From Marthasterias glacialis (lineage: Eukaryota; Echinodermata; Asteroidea; Forcipulatida; Asteriidae), in NCBI GenBank assembly GCA_911728455.2, contig OU452228.1, positions 8,048,129-8,112,128 on the forward strand: a stretch of DNA of 64,000 nt. Reading direction: 5' to 3'. Of the stretch, positions 1 through 11,393 are shown piece after piece. Within the stretch, counting starts at the first letter, position 1. Every line of letters starts with the position of its first letter. A program made the translations under genes and the position numbers. Under the pieces are notes generated by a model. It made no database searches, was not told where the DNA came from, and saw only the letters and a list, made by a program, of their open reading frames with translations.

Positions 1-768
1 GGTGGGGGTTAAGGAGCAGTACGGACATCTCGTTTCTGAACACTAAAATTACACCAACCCGTGGCAGGCCCTTAAGTTTGTCCCCGTGTCAAGATTGCTT
101 GAGCAAATGCAGCGTGATAAAGTGGTTCCGTTTTCAGACCAAGTATGCACGATTCTGTGTTTTGTTATTGTGAGTTTGGAAATAAGTGTGTTAGTGAATA
201 CACTTGGCCCTTAGAATCATTTAAAGGAATATTGTGTGTTGTTTAAACAGCATATTCTGTTAAAAAATGTCCTCTTTACTAACAAAATAAAATATAAAAA
301 AACTATAGGTTTGTTCTGGTCATCGACGGCAAAAAAGCAGCCTAATTCACTTCCATGCACTCGTATTAGAACGATTTGGCCTCTTCAGATGAAACCGTCG
401 TTCATTTTTTTTTTTTTGAGGCATGCAAATTTATACACCGTTACACTCAGTTAAACTTCTAAGTCGTTCTTTTTAGCCTTGCGAAATTGGCATTCAATTT
501 AGCGGAGGCGCAACCATTAATTTCTGCGAAAAGCTGTTGCGAATTTGAAGGCTGTTCGAGAGGATTGTTAAATAGTTACCGGTATCTTTTTAATTTCTTG
601 GCGCAAAAGAACAATATTCCTTAAACATTAATCAACATTAAAGGACTGTTTTGAGGAGATTTCAATTTGGCGCGAAATAGAATAAGACAAACAGTTTTAA
701 ATTGCCGCTTATCTGCCGGAAATGTCCGTGAAAAACTATACGGCCTGTATAGAAATAACTTTCAAATT
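1..768. other. Intergenic, no gene seen
   Basis: AT-rich non-coding sequence. Every open frame here is short, lacks recognisable motifs and is rich in poly-T/poly-A. I see no exon with convincing splice sites. Confidence 0.6.
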
Positions 769-770
769 GA

Positions 771-816
<46 letters not shown>

Positions 817-1075
817 TATTTGTCATCAAACTCATAAAAATACAAAACAGAAACATACAATACAAGACATTAACTGATGACGGGAACTAAACATAGTAAA
901 TCAAATTACTGTTGCCGTCAGGCATTTGTCTCCCACAATTCAAAATTATATAGAATTAATAAAATTTATGACAAAAAAAGGTAACTTCAAAAAGAGTAAG
1001 AAGGCAAGTTAAAAGAAAACGACTATAAAAATAAGTATTAGGCAGTATTATATACAAGTCCATTAAAATATTACA
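769..1075 (-). repeat. Reverse-oriented retroelement 3' end with (TTA)n tail
   Basis: A (TTA)n tract at about 773-820 runs into TTTATTTGTCATC and then a stretch very rich in ACAAAAC/ATACAAT words. That is the look of the 3' end of a SINE or LINE inserted on the minus strand, with the simple-repeat tail read as TTA on the plus strand. A similar A-rich stretch, with a TTTATTTATTT start, lies at 5905-6040. No coding part is visible, so the family is not assigned. Confidence 0.35.
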
Positions 1076-1942
1076 GCATCAAAAAGAGATAAAAAATACA
1101 TAACACAATGTGCAGGTGTATTGAGGGAAACACTTTAATTTGGCAAACAGTTTTTTTTATTTCCAAACCATTATCCTGAAAAATGACTTCACGTTATGCT
1201 GAATAGTTTCCTGATCAGAGCTTGTATTTTGCATTAAGAAAGCTTCCCATGACGGTACTGCCTGTTATCGTTCAAACTACCCTGTAACAAATGACACACC
1301 ATCCTTGAAACCATCATCGTGATTTCACGGGTCTTAGAGAGCACACATATTTCTTTTAACTTTGACATTGATGCAATACCAATATTCCTTAATGATCATG
1401 CATACCCGGGTTGACAAACGGTTCCAATCGGCAAAAAGCACTGCACAGGATTCTTGGCGTCTGTTCTATACAAATATGTACAGCAGTAGATTGTCGGGTA
1501 TCTAGGTGTTCCAACTCCACGTTAAAGTGCGGAGAAGTGGAAATAGAGCCCCTTTTTTTAAATAATAGATAACAGTCTTGTGTAAGACAGTTGAGTATTC
1601 TAATTTCAATGTTGTCATTAAAGTACAAAGATTATATATCATCATATTATTTGTCATCACAAAAAAGCTCAAGCGACGTTAAGACTTTGTTCATGTAAAT
1701 TTTAAATCCTCAGTTTTCACGTGAACGTATCAGAAAAATAACCATATGGTACACTCCATATTTAATTTATGGAAAACAGTTTTTAAACAAAATTAATGTG
1801 TTTACATCTTCTGCAAAATAAACAAAGTGCCGTATTTGAGGTTAAACCATATTTAAGTCTTAAACTGCTGATTAAAGAGTTCCTCTCACACCGAACGTAA
1901 ATTAAGTTCCCCAACTGTAATTCCGCAACTTGGATTAATACT
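1076..1942. other. Intergenic, no gene seen
   Basis: No supportable exon or RNA gene. Open frames are short and lack domain signatures. Confidence 0.55.
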
Positions 1943-2239
1943 ACGGAAGCGTGTTGCCGCCACGTGAATAAAATTTTTTCACTCATATCGTGTACGTACA
2001 CAATAAGAGTGATATTTTTTTTATTCACGTGGCGGCAATACGCCTCCGTGTATGTACACGATAACTTCAAACTGATCGTGTACGTACACGATAACTTCAA
2101 ACTGATCGTGTACGTACACGATAACTTCAAACTGATCGTGTACGTACATGATAACTGATCGTGTACGTACGATAAGTTATCGTGTACGTACAATATAAGA
2201 GAGCTTTTTTTTATTCACGTGGCGGCAGTACGTTTCTGT
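1943..2239. repeat. MITE-like repeat: mirrored arms plus 30-bp palindromic tandem array
   Basis: A roughly 33-bp segment containing TTATTCACGTGGCGGCA occurs three times: inverted at 1943-1976, direct at 2015-2049 and direct again at 2205-2239. The last two are followed by TACGCCTCCGT or TACGTTTCTGT. Between the second and third copies lie 30-bp tandem units (2047-2076, 2077-2106, 2107-2136, then shortened units to about 2190). Each unit carries the self-complementary core GTGTACGTACAC followed by GATAACTTCAAACTGAT. The 30-bp period keeps reading frames open, so the short open frames here (repeating YVHDNFKLIV) are repeat artefacts. The structure suggests a short DNA transposon with expanded internal repeats. 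Confidence 0.75.
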
Positions 2240-4989
2240 ATACTTCTACATCATAGACATTGTTGGGCTGTTTATTTCTCATTTTTGTATTTAGGCCTAT
2301 GTCCGTGTCGACCCCGTCTGCCCGTTTCTAGTTCTCGGCTGCGTTTGTTTGTTTCTTGCATTAGGCATCGCAGGGCAGTCCACGGTTTGTCGAAGAGCCC
2401 CCATTACCTATAATCTATTTGTGTACGTAATTATATTATTTTGCGTTACTCCACTTACACATTTAAATTATAAGCTACTAGATGTTTGCATTTCTTTCAT
2501 AAAGAGTGGCAGTGTGAGCTCAAACGGGAATGCTGTGTCACGGGAAAAGCAACCAGTATAAACCACTACGAAGATGACGCACATATTGACATAACTCTGA
2601 ATCTGAATGCCAAAGTTGTTCTGAAACGGTACCAATCTGCGTGCACCTTTAACCGTTGCCCATGCTCCCATGATTGAATAGTCCTATGGGTTTGTGTAAA
2701 TACACCTCCTTGATACCTCCCCCGCCCATACACCACATTCAAGAGTCTCTCCGCTCCCCCAGTGTTACTCATTAGAACATTCTCCTGACATGATCCCACG
2801 CGTCGATCACAAGATTAAACAATGTGTAATAGAAATGCCTCTGATACCAGTCAACACAGGATTGCATTCTAACTAATATCGTCAAACACAAGGCTACGTG
2901 AGTACCGCACCGTCGATTCCAAAGCGATCACGGTCATCCGCACTATTTTTGTATTTTTATAGATCAACTTCAGTAATAATGAATACAAATGCTTTTAGTC
3001 CGCGATCATGAAGCGTAATTAATTTGATAATGCAACCTTTTAATAAATACATGGTTTTATATGTGGCTTCTTGTCACATCTGTACCTTTTTTTTTAAGAG
3101 CCGAGAGACTTTGCCTTTGCAGTGTAGTGAATCTTGGGATTGTGTTTTGCCTCCCTAAAATTTGCAAATAATGCAGTTTCGGAATTATTGTTAAGTGGAC
3201 GAGACACTTTCAGAAGCCGACAAGTTTTGTGTTTGGTCTACATAACTCAATAAACAATTACTAGTTCAATGAAATCGGATAAGTTAAGGCATGCAATGAT
3301 GCAGTGATTATATGTCTTGATTACGAATCACCACTGAACTGAAAGCTAATCCGTACACGTTCATTAAGTCGTCTGCCATTTCCGACGCCCGTGTTTCTCA
3401 AATCCCGGCGTGCAGTGGGGAGAAGAGAACACTGTCCGGCTGCACGGCCACCTTGAGGCATCCACACGCCGAAGTCTAATTTCAGCCTGCAATCTCACAT
3501 CCTCCATCAAGTAGTATTGATTGACTATTGATGTTCCATGCAACATCCGGCCTCATCCGGCTGGGCAAGTCATCTCGACTCCTTTTTTGTCTGAACAACA
3601 TAAGGAATCTATCCAAATCATATATCATTATCATAGTTGAGTCAAACATTCCGGTCAACTGAGCATTGTTAGACCTCGTTTATTTCAAACCATGGCGATC
3701 ATCGCTGTTGCCCTGGGGGTACCATTGTGATTGGGGTAGGCACCTGCCGTGAGATCACGGGGAGCAGCACGGTGTAGATCCACACCGGAGCACAGCCGTA
3801 AAATGATATTCGGCTATGGTCACTTTAACACGTTCATATGGATTTTAAGAAAATGTCAAGTTGTAGAAGATCTAACTAACGGGATGCAAAAATATATTGA
3901 CTTTTGTAATAACATTAATGTGTCTCCACCCTACTCATCCGGAATGTCAGAGAAAAACAAACTCCCCATCTACCCTAAACCAAGCGTGTAAAGTAAACCA
4001 ATGTCAGTAAAAACCAACAAGCAGCGAGCGACGTGTTTTCATAGGGAATTTTAAAGTGAACTATATCTTTCTTTCTTTTTGAACTATAGTTTTCATCAAT
4101 TAAATTGATTTTAAAGTATTGATTGTACAAATCTCCCCGCATGTCCAATGTGTCCGTACGTTAAGACTCAACTGAACTCTCCCAAAACATTAGCCTGTCG
4201 TATATCATGTTACAGTGTGTAGACAGCAAAGTACTAATCAATAAATACACGGTCCAAAGCCTTTTTATAAATCCAAGAAGATGTCACGAAAGATGAACTC
4301 TGGGCTTGAGTCATGTTTAGACTGGTGCGGGAAATGTGCCCTGGGGACTTCATAACGCCCGACGTGCCTCCGTCCTCAGCTCATTCCCCCTTACACAAGC
4401 ACAGTCTTGGTGAGCTCATTGATTGGAGGGTGTCAGCTCGCCTCAGTCTAGAGGCGTGTAGATCTAAACAAGCCAGGGCGTTCTTGATATTGCGATTACA
4501 GAACACTGACAGACATGGTTTATCCACACGCACTATCACAGCGCTCAAAACTTCATCACTTGCATGTGTCGATGAATTTCATTGATTGTTTGTTTGTTGT
4601 TTTGGTTTGATTCCTGCGCTGGAAGTATTCAAACAATTTCATTTCGGTTAAATTTGTTATGTTGTCATTTAGAAAACCACACACACACACACAAAATTAC
4701 AGTACATAAGCAAAGCTATATTTTATGGTTCTATTTTATGGATTAATCTCTGTACCATCTGAACATACATCAATCATTTCTAACAAAAAGTAACCCCGCC
4801 AGTGTGCATTTATGAATTCACATTATCCTTTTAGTATAATTTCACTTTGATTGAAACGGCGTCATGACAAACAAATATTTATTCGAGTGAAAGCTTTTAA
4901 ATAATTTAAAGTAGTTATAAGGTTGACCATGGTTATAGTTTCGGGATGCATCACGAGTCAGAGGAACTTATTGTCGTAGCCGAAAAGAT

Positions 4990-5028
<39 letters not shown>

Positions 5029-6044
5029 ATCTTATGGGGATGGGGTGTTTTCTTCATATTGTATGTCTGTAACTAATTCTAACGTGAAGTGATTTGTTAT
5101 GCCAAATTTGCTGGCTTAATTATACGGTTACATACCAATACACTTCGGTGAGTTTCTATTCATTACTTCAGACCTCACACTCTTAAAATATGACCATGTT
5201 CGAATCAAGTGTGGCTTCGGCTACGGCCCTGGTCTGTTGGCTGCAGTGACAAGAAGGGCCCCTTGAAATAAATGTTTGTTAATACAATCCTTGGAAATGT
5301 ACCTTTGTGTCCCATTTAAACTTATCTTAAAATTTTCATTTTGCCATTTATTAGGGTAATTTGGTGTATTTTTTTGTTATGCTGACATGAATTTCCATAT
5401 TCATGAGCAAACGTGTGATGTCACATTAGGCAGAAACCTCGATGGGTTAATCAGTTTATGCACAAAAAGTGGACAGAATTTAGGATATTTTGCTGTCGTA
5501 AACTTTCTTTTCTTTAGTGATTCGTTGTTGTGTCAGTCCATGGCAGTAAGCCAGTGAGTAAACTTTTCTCACAAATACTTTCAACAAACAAACAATTTTT
5601 GGGGGTTTGACAATATTTCATGAATTTCAACAGGAAACCACAGTGTCACCCTGAAATGACATCAAGGCAACAGCGCCCTCAGTTGTCCGGAAAAGCATTG
5701 AAAATTGTAAAAGTTTAAAGAAGTGCATTTTTCTATGAGATTAACCAAAAGGGGTGTCAGTTAATAGTTTTCATACGCTTAAAGGGGAAAGTAGCTCAAA
5801 ATATGTTCCGAATAAATATTCACTTCAGGAGCCCTGCGACTTGGACATAGCTATATCAAAAGCCGTCAATATTGGGACACGGCGTATAGTTGTTACATTA
5901 AAATTTTATTTATTTCTTATTTACCCTGGATGATCCATTTAGTAATTACTGATCTTCCATGGACCCCAGCTTACAGTAGAAACTACTAAAAAGCAATTAA
6001 AATATTAAACGATACATTACAATACATAACATTACCAAAAAAAG
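2240..6044. other. Intergenic, no gene seen
   Basis: Unassigned. It contains a short (CA)n at about 4677-4694 and a run of about 35 T at 4989-5024, of poly(A)-tail type read on the other strand. Open frames at 2219-2561, 3749-3991 and 4313-4585 show no domain, signal or codon pattern that I recognise. 5905-6040 resembles a retroelement 3' end. Confidence 0.5.
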
Positions 6045-6320
6045 GTTAATAGGTTAGCCGTCGAGAATTTTTGGTTGGCTAATCCGAAATAAAAACATAA
6101 CTGAACCAGTAAACCGGCCAGACTCCAAAAAGCAATGACCCTACACTTTTTAGCAAAACGGTGCCATTTTTAGAGGACTGGTGTACCCAAAATGCTACAT
6201 GTTGACAATCAACAACCCCAACACTCCATAAAAGCCATGACCTTCAAATCTTTGATTTACAGGAAAAAAGTTGTGGGTTTACATTTTATTTATGAGGCTC
6301 GGCGCATGGTTTTCTCCCCA
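6045..6320. repeat. Dispersed repeat family R1, copy 1 (partial)
   Basis: Clearly homologous to 7047-7345 and, more distantly, to 28690-29045. Shared landmarks in the same order are a GGTTAGC start, a 'cggccagactc' word, 'ACCCTACACTTTTTAGCAAAA', 'CCATTTTTAGAGG', 'ACCTTCAAATCTTTGA', 'AAGTTGTGGGTTTACATTTTAT' (split here by small gaps) and 'GAGGCTCGG'. This copy lacks the segment around 'GGGGCAGAATGTTGGACC' found in copy 2. The family is unknown, and the apparent open frames are not conserved between copies. Confidence 0.75.
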
Positions 6321-6558
6321 TTGAGTGTAGTGCGTCCTAAACTGGACGGAGTTGTATTGATAGCGCCCTCCTGTGAATTTACCCGTGTTATTGCAATCGT
6401 CTTAGTTTTATTATCGATATGTTTCTTCTGTAACATCTAATTTCCATTGTTAAAAAAGGGGGAATTGTGACGACAGATATGAAGGTCTTATGATCCACTC
6501 AAAGTTTGGTTTTCTTCCCAATATGTGTTAGTCTCGTTTTATGTTCATTCTTATATGA

Positions 6559-6827
6559 CTTGGCATCATAGAGTTATATATAAGAACTAGAGGGCGCACA
6601 AACCATGCGAGGCGGCCCGACAAGGAGCATTTTTGTCCATTGAGAAAATGGCGCGGACCATTCATTTACACTGGTCACTCATCCGTTCACACAGCCGCCA
6701 TCTTCTAAGTGGACATTCGTATACAAGTGACCCATAGGGATTTTCGCCCAAGGTGAGTCAGTGGAGTTCCGCGCGTCGCATCGCGAGTGCTCCCTCTAGT
6801 TCTTATATATAACTCTATGCTTGGCAT
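6559..6827. mobile_element. 253-bp MITE with 8-bp target duplication
   Basis: The element spans 6567-6819. Its terminal inverted repeats begin CATAGAGTTATATATAAG and continue through AACTAGAGGG on both ends, about 28 bp in all. The 8-bp flank CTTGGCAT is present exactly on both sides (6559-6566 and 6820-6827). An 8-bp duplication is the hallmark of the hAT and P superfamilies. The CATA start is closer to P-type ends than to the usual CAG of hAT, but this is inference. There is no coding capacity, so it would need a transposase in trans. The body is GC-richer than the surroundings. Confidence 0.88.
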
Positions 6828-6849
6828 ATATTTTGTACGTGATGAATCT

Positions 6850-7345
6850 CGATATCCCACCGATAGAGGACGCTACACGCGAATCACGGGGGTGCTCCAC
6901 ACTAAATAAACTCCCATTGCAACCAATGCTAAATGCTAAATACTAAAAAAATACTCAAAAATACTTAAAAGTCTCTCAGCCTCTAGAAAACAAATCAGAT
7001 ATGTATTTTCTAACATCTGAACTTCATTTTTCTTTTCAATTTTTAGTAGGTTAGCAATTGAGAATGTTTTGGTAGACTGATCCAAAGAAAAAAAACACCC
7101 CTGAACGAGTAAACTGGCCAGACTCGATCTTGAGAAAATGACCCTACACTTTTTAGCAAAACAGGGCCATTTTTAGAGGGCCGGTGTACCCCCAAATGCT
7201 CCAGGTTGAAAGTCAACAAACCCAAGGGGCAGAATGTTGGACCATTTTTCAACAATCCATAAAAGCAAGGACCTTCAAATCTTTGAATTACATAAAAAGT
7301 TGTGGGTTTACATTTTATCAACGAGGCTCGGTGCATGGATTTCAC
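6850..7345. repeat. Dispersed repeat family R1, copy 2 (longest)
   Basis: Longest copy of the family also seen at 6045-6320 and 28590-29045. Its left part shares 'AGTCTCTCAGCCTCT' and 'AACTGAACTT'-like words with 28630-28690. Its right part matches 6045-6320 closely. An open frame of about 100 codons runs through the minus strand of this copy, but it is not open in the other copies and resembles no known domain, so I treat it as chance. I see no terminal inverted repeats or poly(A) tail that would define the class. Confidence 0.75.
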
Positions 7346-9604
7346 TCTATTTAGTGTAGTGCACCCACGGTGGCCAGTTTCATGGTCTGTGTTTTACTGT
7401 TGCCCGGAGAGGGCGTTGTATATGAAAGACTAAAAGTATGAGCTCATCACGAGCCCTCTGTTTACACGCACTTGTATAGACTGCGAAAACACCGATACAC
7501 AAGGAATGTAAGCTTAACTTTGAACCATCATTTATAAAGGACTTATTAGTTCGACCAGCAATTTGTTTCACGACATCTAAAAACAATTCCAAAGGAGTCA
7601 TTAATGGAGTATTCCATTTTGGTTATCCCGCCCACCCCCTTTCAACAAAACGTCCTCTCCCACCAGAGCGAAGGTTTTGAGGCACGATAGTAGGGCCTTT
7701 TCGAAACCAAGGGGGCTTTGGCTTTGGGCTCCAGCTCAGGCTCTGTCATTTTGAAAATGTGCGCTTTCTGTACTGGACTTCAAAAACAGGCAGACGGAGC
7801 CGTCAGTGCCTTCCTGAATCCAACAGAATAGCCCTCGCCAACATAGGTTACCTGAACCCTATCTTGATGTGTTTGGTACGTGACTGGAACGGTTGGCTTG
7901 CCAATGCTGTACTGAAGCATTCAACGTTGCTCTCCAATCAGGGTAGGACTCTGTGTGACTAGATTAAATGAAATCGAAACACATCAAGAATAATAAAGAA
8001 TAATAATAAGAAGAAAATAAAATAAATAAATAAATACCTATAACAATATTCTATTCAATCTTAATTGTTTCGTAATTTGTTTTTGTAATGCTCAAACATA
8101 ATTTATTTCTGCTTCTTTCTGACTCCGTACTAACTTTGTTGACTCACAGCTAAACAACTTGGTAATTATGAATGAGACTTGAAATGAATATTCCAACATT
8201 TGACATTTCAATGCAGCGAGTGCTTACGAATGAATATGAGGCTCAAACAAGTGACGGATTGTGATAGCACGTCAAACTTTTATCTGACTCTTTCAGTTAC
8301 TATACAATCGATGTAAACTGAATTCACTTCAAAGTGAAAATTTACTCAAAAGTGCCTGTGGGGTTTAGCCCTCTCTGTTGAACCCTTACAAAGATTGGAA
8401 CTTCAACTATATTATACTCAAAATTCACCAATTAAAATGTTGCGTCAATAAGGCAAGTCAAACATCCACCCGCTAAAGATGTACTCGGTCAATGCTAATG
8501 CTGTTTCGACGACGGACGCATGTCAATCAAATAATTCAATACAGTTTGGATCACTGTGGACAGAACATGACAAGGCATCTCTATGTACATTTAAGCGTGA
8601 CGCGGAATCAGGCCTACCTGTAAATGCGCGCTTCGATCGTGACGAGCGACTAAGATATAGCGCATTTGTGTCTGTTGATTCATTCAAAAATACCTTTTAG
8701 AGTATTCTTCCGTAGGAGACTTTCACTTTTCTGATCCCCGTGGTGGTTCTGTTGTTAATTGCTTTGAGCTGCCGAATGTTCGTCCGATCCAACATTTGAA
8801 AAGGCAGAAGGTAGGCGCTGTAAACAAGAACCAAACCCCATCATTTCCGGCAGTTAAAGTTTAAAAGTTAACTTATTTTTCAGGGAGTGAGTTATCGAAG
8901 GTTTAATGGCGAGTGTCCACATAACAGTCTCTGTTTTACCATCTCCTAAAGCTAAAGTTGTGGTTAAAATTGCATTTTTGTTCCAGTTAGTCATATAGAG
9001 ATCCCGAGGCTCTTGCACTGGCTCCCGTGAGTCTACTGTCAAATGACAATTACCAAAATAACCAATGGGCATTTTGTAATAGTTATGTACCCATCTGTTG
9101 ATATTAAACATTAAAGGTGATTCCCGTATACTACCGTAGTAAATGTTATAGTTGAAGGCTGAGGCGAACGAGAAGTGGAGACATCTTGGTTCATGTCCGA
9201 ATCAATGGCTGCGGGTTTTCTTAAACAGCGCCTGTGTCTTTGGCAGTGGTGTTAATTTGTTGTGAAAAGTGGGGGGGGGGGGGGGTGGTCATGTGAAAAA
9301 AAGGAATAATGCTGAGATCACAAGCAAAGGGGGCATGGGGAAGGTTACATGTAAGTCCACAGCAGATGTTCGATTGCATTATGGATGCCCTCTGTGTTGT
9401 TAATGTTCTACGTAGTTTGTTCAAATAATTACAGAAAATATTTCTTTTCAGCTTTTCTGCATAGCACATTCATTAGGCATTTTCAAGTAACCGATACCAA
9501 CCTCAATTTGTCACGGCGGTGCTATTTGGTGGATATGGTTAAGTTCCGTATAAAGTTCGTGTAAATGACCGTCGACTCACTGTTTGCACGTACAGCCGGG
9601 CGTA
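7346..9604. other. Intergenic, no gene seen
   Basis: Contains an A-rich (AATA)n microsatellite at about 7990-8037 and a run of about 18 G at 9270-9287. No exon could be supported. Confidence 0.5.
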
Positions 9605-9730
9605 CACTGTAAAACCGGTGACGCATGACGCGTTTATACGTTAAACACATAAACACATAAAGAGTTTATAACTAAAACACTATGCATTTATATTCACTAT
9701 TATAAACACGTGTTCAGTCGTAATCGTGTG
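9605..9730. repeat. Left terminal and subterminal repeats of the 4.47-kb element
   Basis: Terminal CACTGTAAAACCGGTG is followed by at least five TAAAC/GTTTA words (for example TTAAACACATAAACACATAA), matching the word content of the right end in mixed orientation. Confidence 0.68.
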
Positions 9731-10033
9731 GGTGTGTATTTCATTTGCTGAATTCAGGCTGCACGGGGCATAATTACGCCAAGGATGTGTTAGTTCGTGC
9801 ATAATAGACGTTGGCTAATATTAATTAGTTTGGTTGAGGATGCTTTTTTGTTCTTTTCTTTCCACCAAACAACCACATAAACATAATGCTGACAATCAAC
9901 TTGAAACGTAAACGCCGCGTTTAGTATTTTAGTCGCGGGCAATTCTCCATGGAAAAATATACGCATGCGCAATAGCACCTTGACCTCCTTTCAACCGCCG
10001 GCCCCTGACCAAAAGTGCGGAGTCGCCATTGTT

Positions 10034-10090
10034 CGTGGTGTCCAGCCTCCATGATCTCACTCAGTTTCTCTACAGATCAAGTAATACTTT
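10034..10090 (+). promoter_or_regulatory. Possible transcription start / 5' non-coding exon of the internal gene
   Basis: A locally GC-richer stretch (9990-10060, around CCGCCGGCCCC) precedes a pyrimidine-rich segment ending CTACAGATCAAGTAATAC, which contains a donor-like AA|GTAATA. It lies upstream of the zinc-finger exon. This is weak positional evidence only. Confidence 0.25.
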
Positions 10091-10896
10091 GTCACAGGTT
10101 TGAGCATGCTTATTTTGTTTTTATATATTTCAAGGTCAATCTCGAAACCGTAAAAGAATTAGTAATGCGTTAGTTGCCGTTGGTATTAGTGATTTTGTTG
10201 GCTCGTTGTCGTAGGGTTCTGTGCACACGACAGTGCAATGAACTGTGCATGTAAGTTTACTCAGGCTACTATTACTATTAGTATTACTAGAGTAGTAGTA
10301 CGACTACACTATGACGAAATGACGTACATGTACATGTACATGTATGCCTACTGTAGTTAAACTCATCCTAAGTTCATCGTTAGACTTGTATACATTAGTG
10401 TGTTTTGTGTGGGTGGATTTTGTGTGCTGTGCATGGTTCATGGCAGATTAGAACAGTGTATTAATGTAGTGAGGCTTAGCTTAGGCCAGGAATTTCTTAG
10501 ACTTAAGAGACCATCTTCAGTTTCATTTTTCAATGCAATGAGCAACTTCCAATGACTGGGTATTAAAATCTTTAAAAGGTGTACAGATAACACTTTTGCA
10601 GAAAGCATTTAAAAGCAAAAGGGGCACAAACAAGGGTGACAGGCACAAGGCAACAGAGGCCAAGGCCAGCCCATCATGGCCTCAGGCCCAGTTGTTTATT
10701 CTTGGGCTGTTGGCCTATATTGATTGCTTGCATTAATTTGTAAAGCTACTTTAGTGTCCCCATTCCTCTGTCAGGTCTGTTATTGAATTATTATTTTTTT
10801 CAGTTTTTATAAATTAAGTAAGGGCTAAGGCATGTGATAGTTGCAGCATGTACATGTATACTGACATCTACTTCTAGATACTTCTACATTTTTAAT

Positions 10897-11091
10897 ATGG
10901 AGTTCAAATGTTCCATGTGTTGCTTTGCTGATAATTCGTATGATGTGTTTTCAAAACACATTGTCCGATTTCACCGACATGACCCAAATTTTATCGTGTT
11001 TTGTAGTGTGAATAATTGTTATTATTCTACAAAAAGCTTAAACAGTGTAGCTATCTACCACAAAGGTTCTCAACAAAGTTGTCTTTTTTAA
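10897..11091 (+). CDS. Zinc-finger exon of element-borne gene (C2H2-like)
   Basis: The frame opened by the ATG at 10897 reads MEFKCSMCCFADNSYDVFSK, then HIVRFHRHDPNFIVFC. This gives a Cys-x2-Cys plus His pair (C5, C8, H21, H27), then an 'HRHDPNF' linker and a second Cys pair (C36, C41) with no clean second His pair. An acceptor-like pyrimidine/AG (…CTTCTAG, about 10876) precedes the ATG. From memory, this 'H-x-HDPNF-x-V-x-C' arrangement occurs at the N-terminus of multi-copy uncharacterised animal proteins whose C-terminus resembles the exon at 12365-12703, which supports reading them as one gene. In the genome the frame runs into a stop at 11091. A splice from an earlier weak donor (for example AACAGT|GTAGCT, in phase with the next exon) is possible. 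It could be nucleic-acid binding. Function is unknown and the second finger may be degenerate. Confidence 0.5.
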   Translation: MEFKCSMCCFADNSYDVFSKHIVRFHRHDPNFIVFCSVNNCYYSTKSLNSVAIYHKGSQQSCLF

Positions 11092-11291
11092 AAGTAGAAT
11101 TACTGTATGAATACCTAAAAATTTTCGTAATCACAACCCCCCCCCCCCCACCACCTGGACTAACACTACAGCTCGGCAGAATCATTGAACCTTAAAATGT
11201 AAATGTATTTTTATTTTGTTCTGCAGTCTTTTGTGTCCATTTTGTATTGACATTGTTTTGTTTTGGTTTTCCTCCCTGAAACTCTACACAG
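11092..11291 (+). other. Intron-like spacer with C-run
   Basis: Non-coding spacer containing a run of about 13 C near 11140-11150. It ends in a pyrimidine-rich tract and ACACAG acceptor at 11286-11291. Confidence 0.5.
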
Positions 11292-11393
11292 GAACCCGAG
11301 AGGTGTATACCTATCATTCATTACATAGAGAGAGCAACAGGGTTTGAGAAGGGGAAAGGGACAAAGAGCAAGTCTGTCATTACCATCAAAGAG
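11292..11393 (+). CDS. Internal exon of element-borne gene
   Basis: The 102-bp segment is bounded by a good acceptor (TTTTCCTCCCTGAAACTCTACACAG broken here as pyrimidine tract plus CACAG at 11291) and a GAG|GTTTGT donor at 11394. It is open in phase 0 and encodes 34 residues starting EPERCIPIIHYIERATGFEK and ending SVITIKE. Because it is a multiple of three and phase 0 at both ends, it joins in frame to the exon at 12365. I recognise no domain. It probably links the zinc finger to the C-terminal domain. Confidence 0.52.

Noticed and set aside
2047..2190. CRISPR-like or telomeric repeat
   Set aside because: 30-bp units are tandem without spacers and not telomeric in sequence. Flanking mirrored boxes favour a transposon-type repeat.
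7043..7345. 100-codon minus-strand frame
   Set aside because: Lies in dispersed repeat R1 and is not open in the other two copies.
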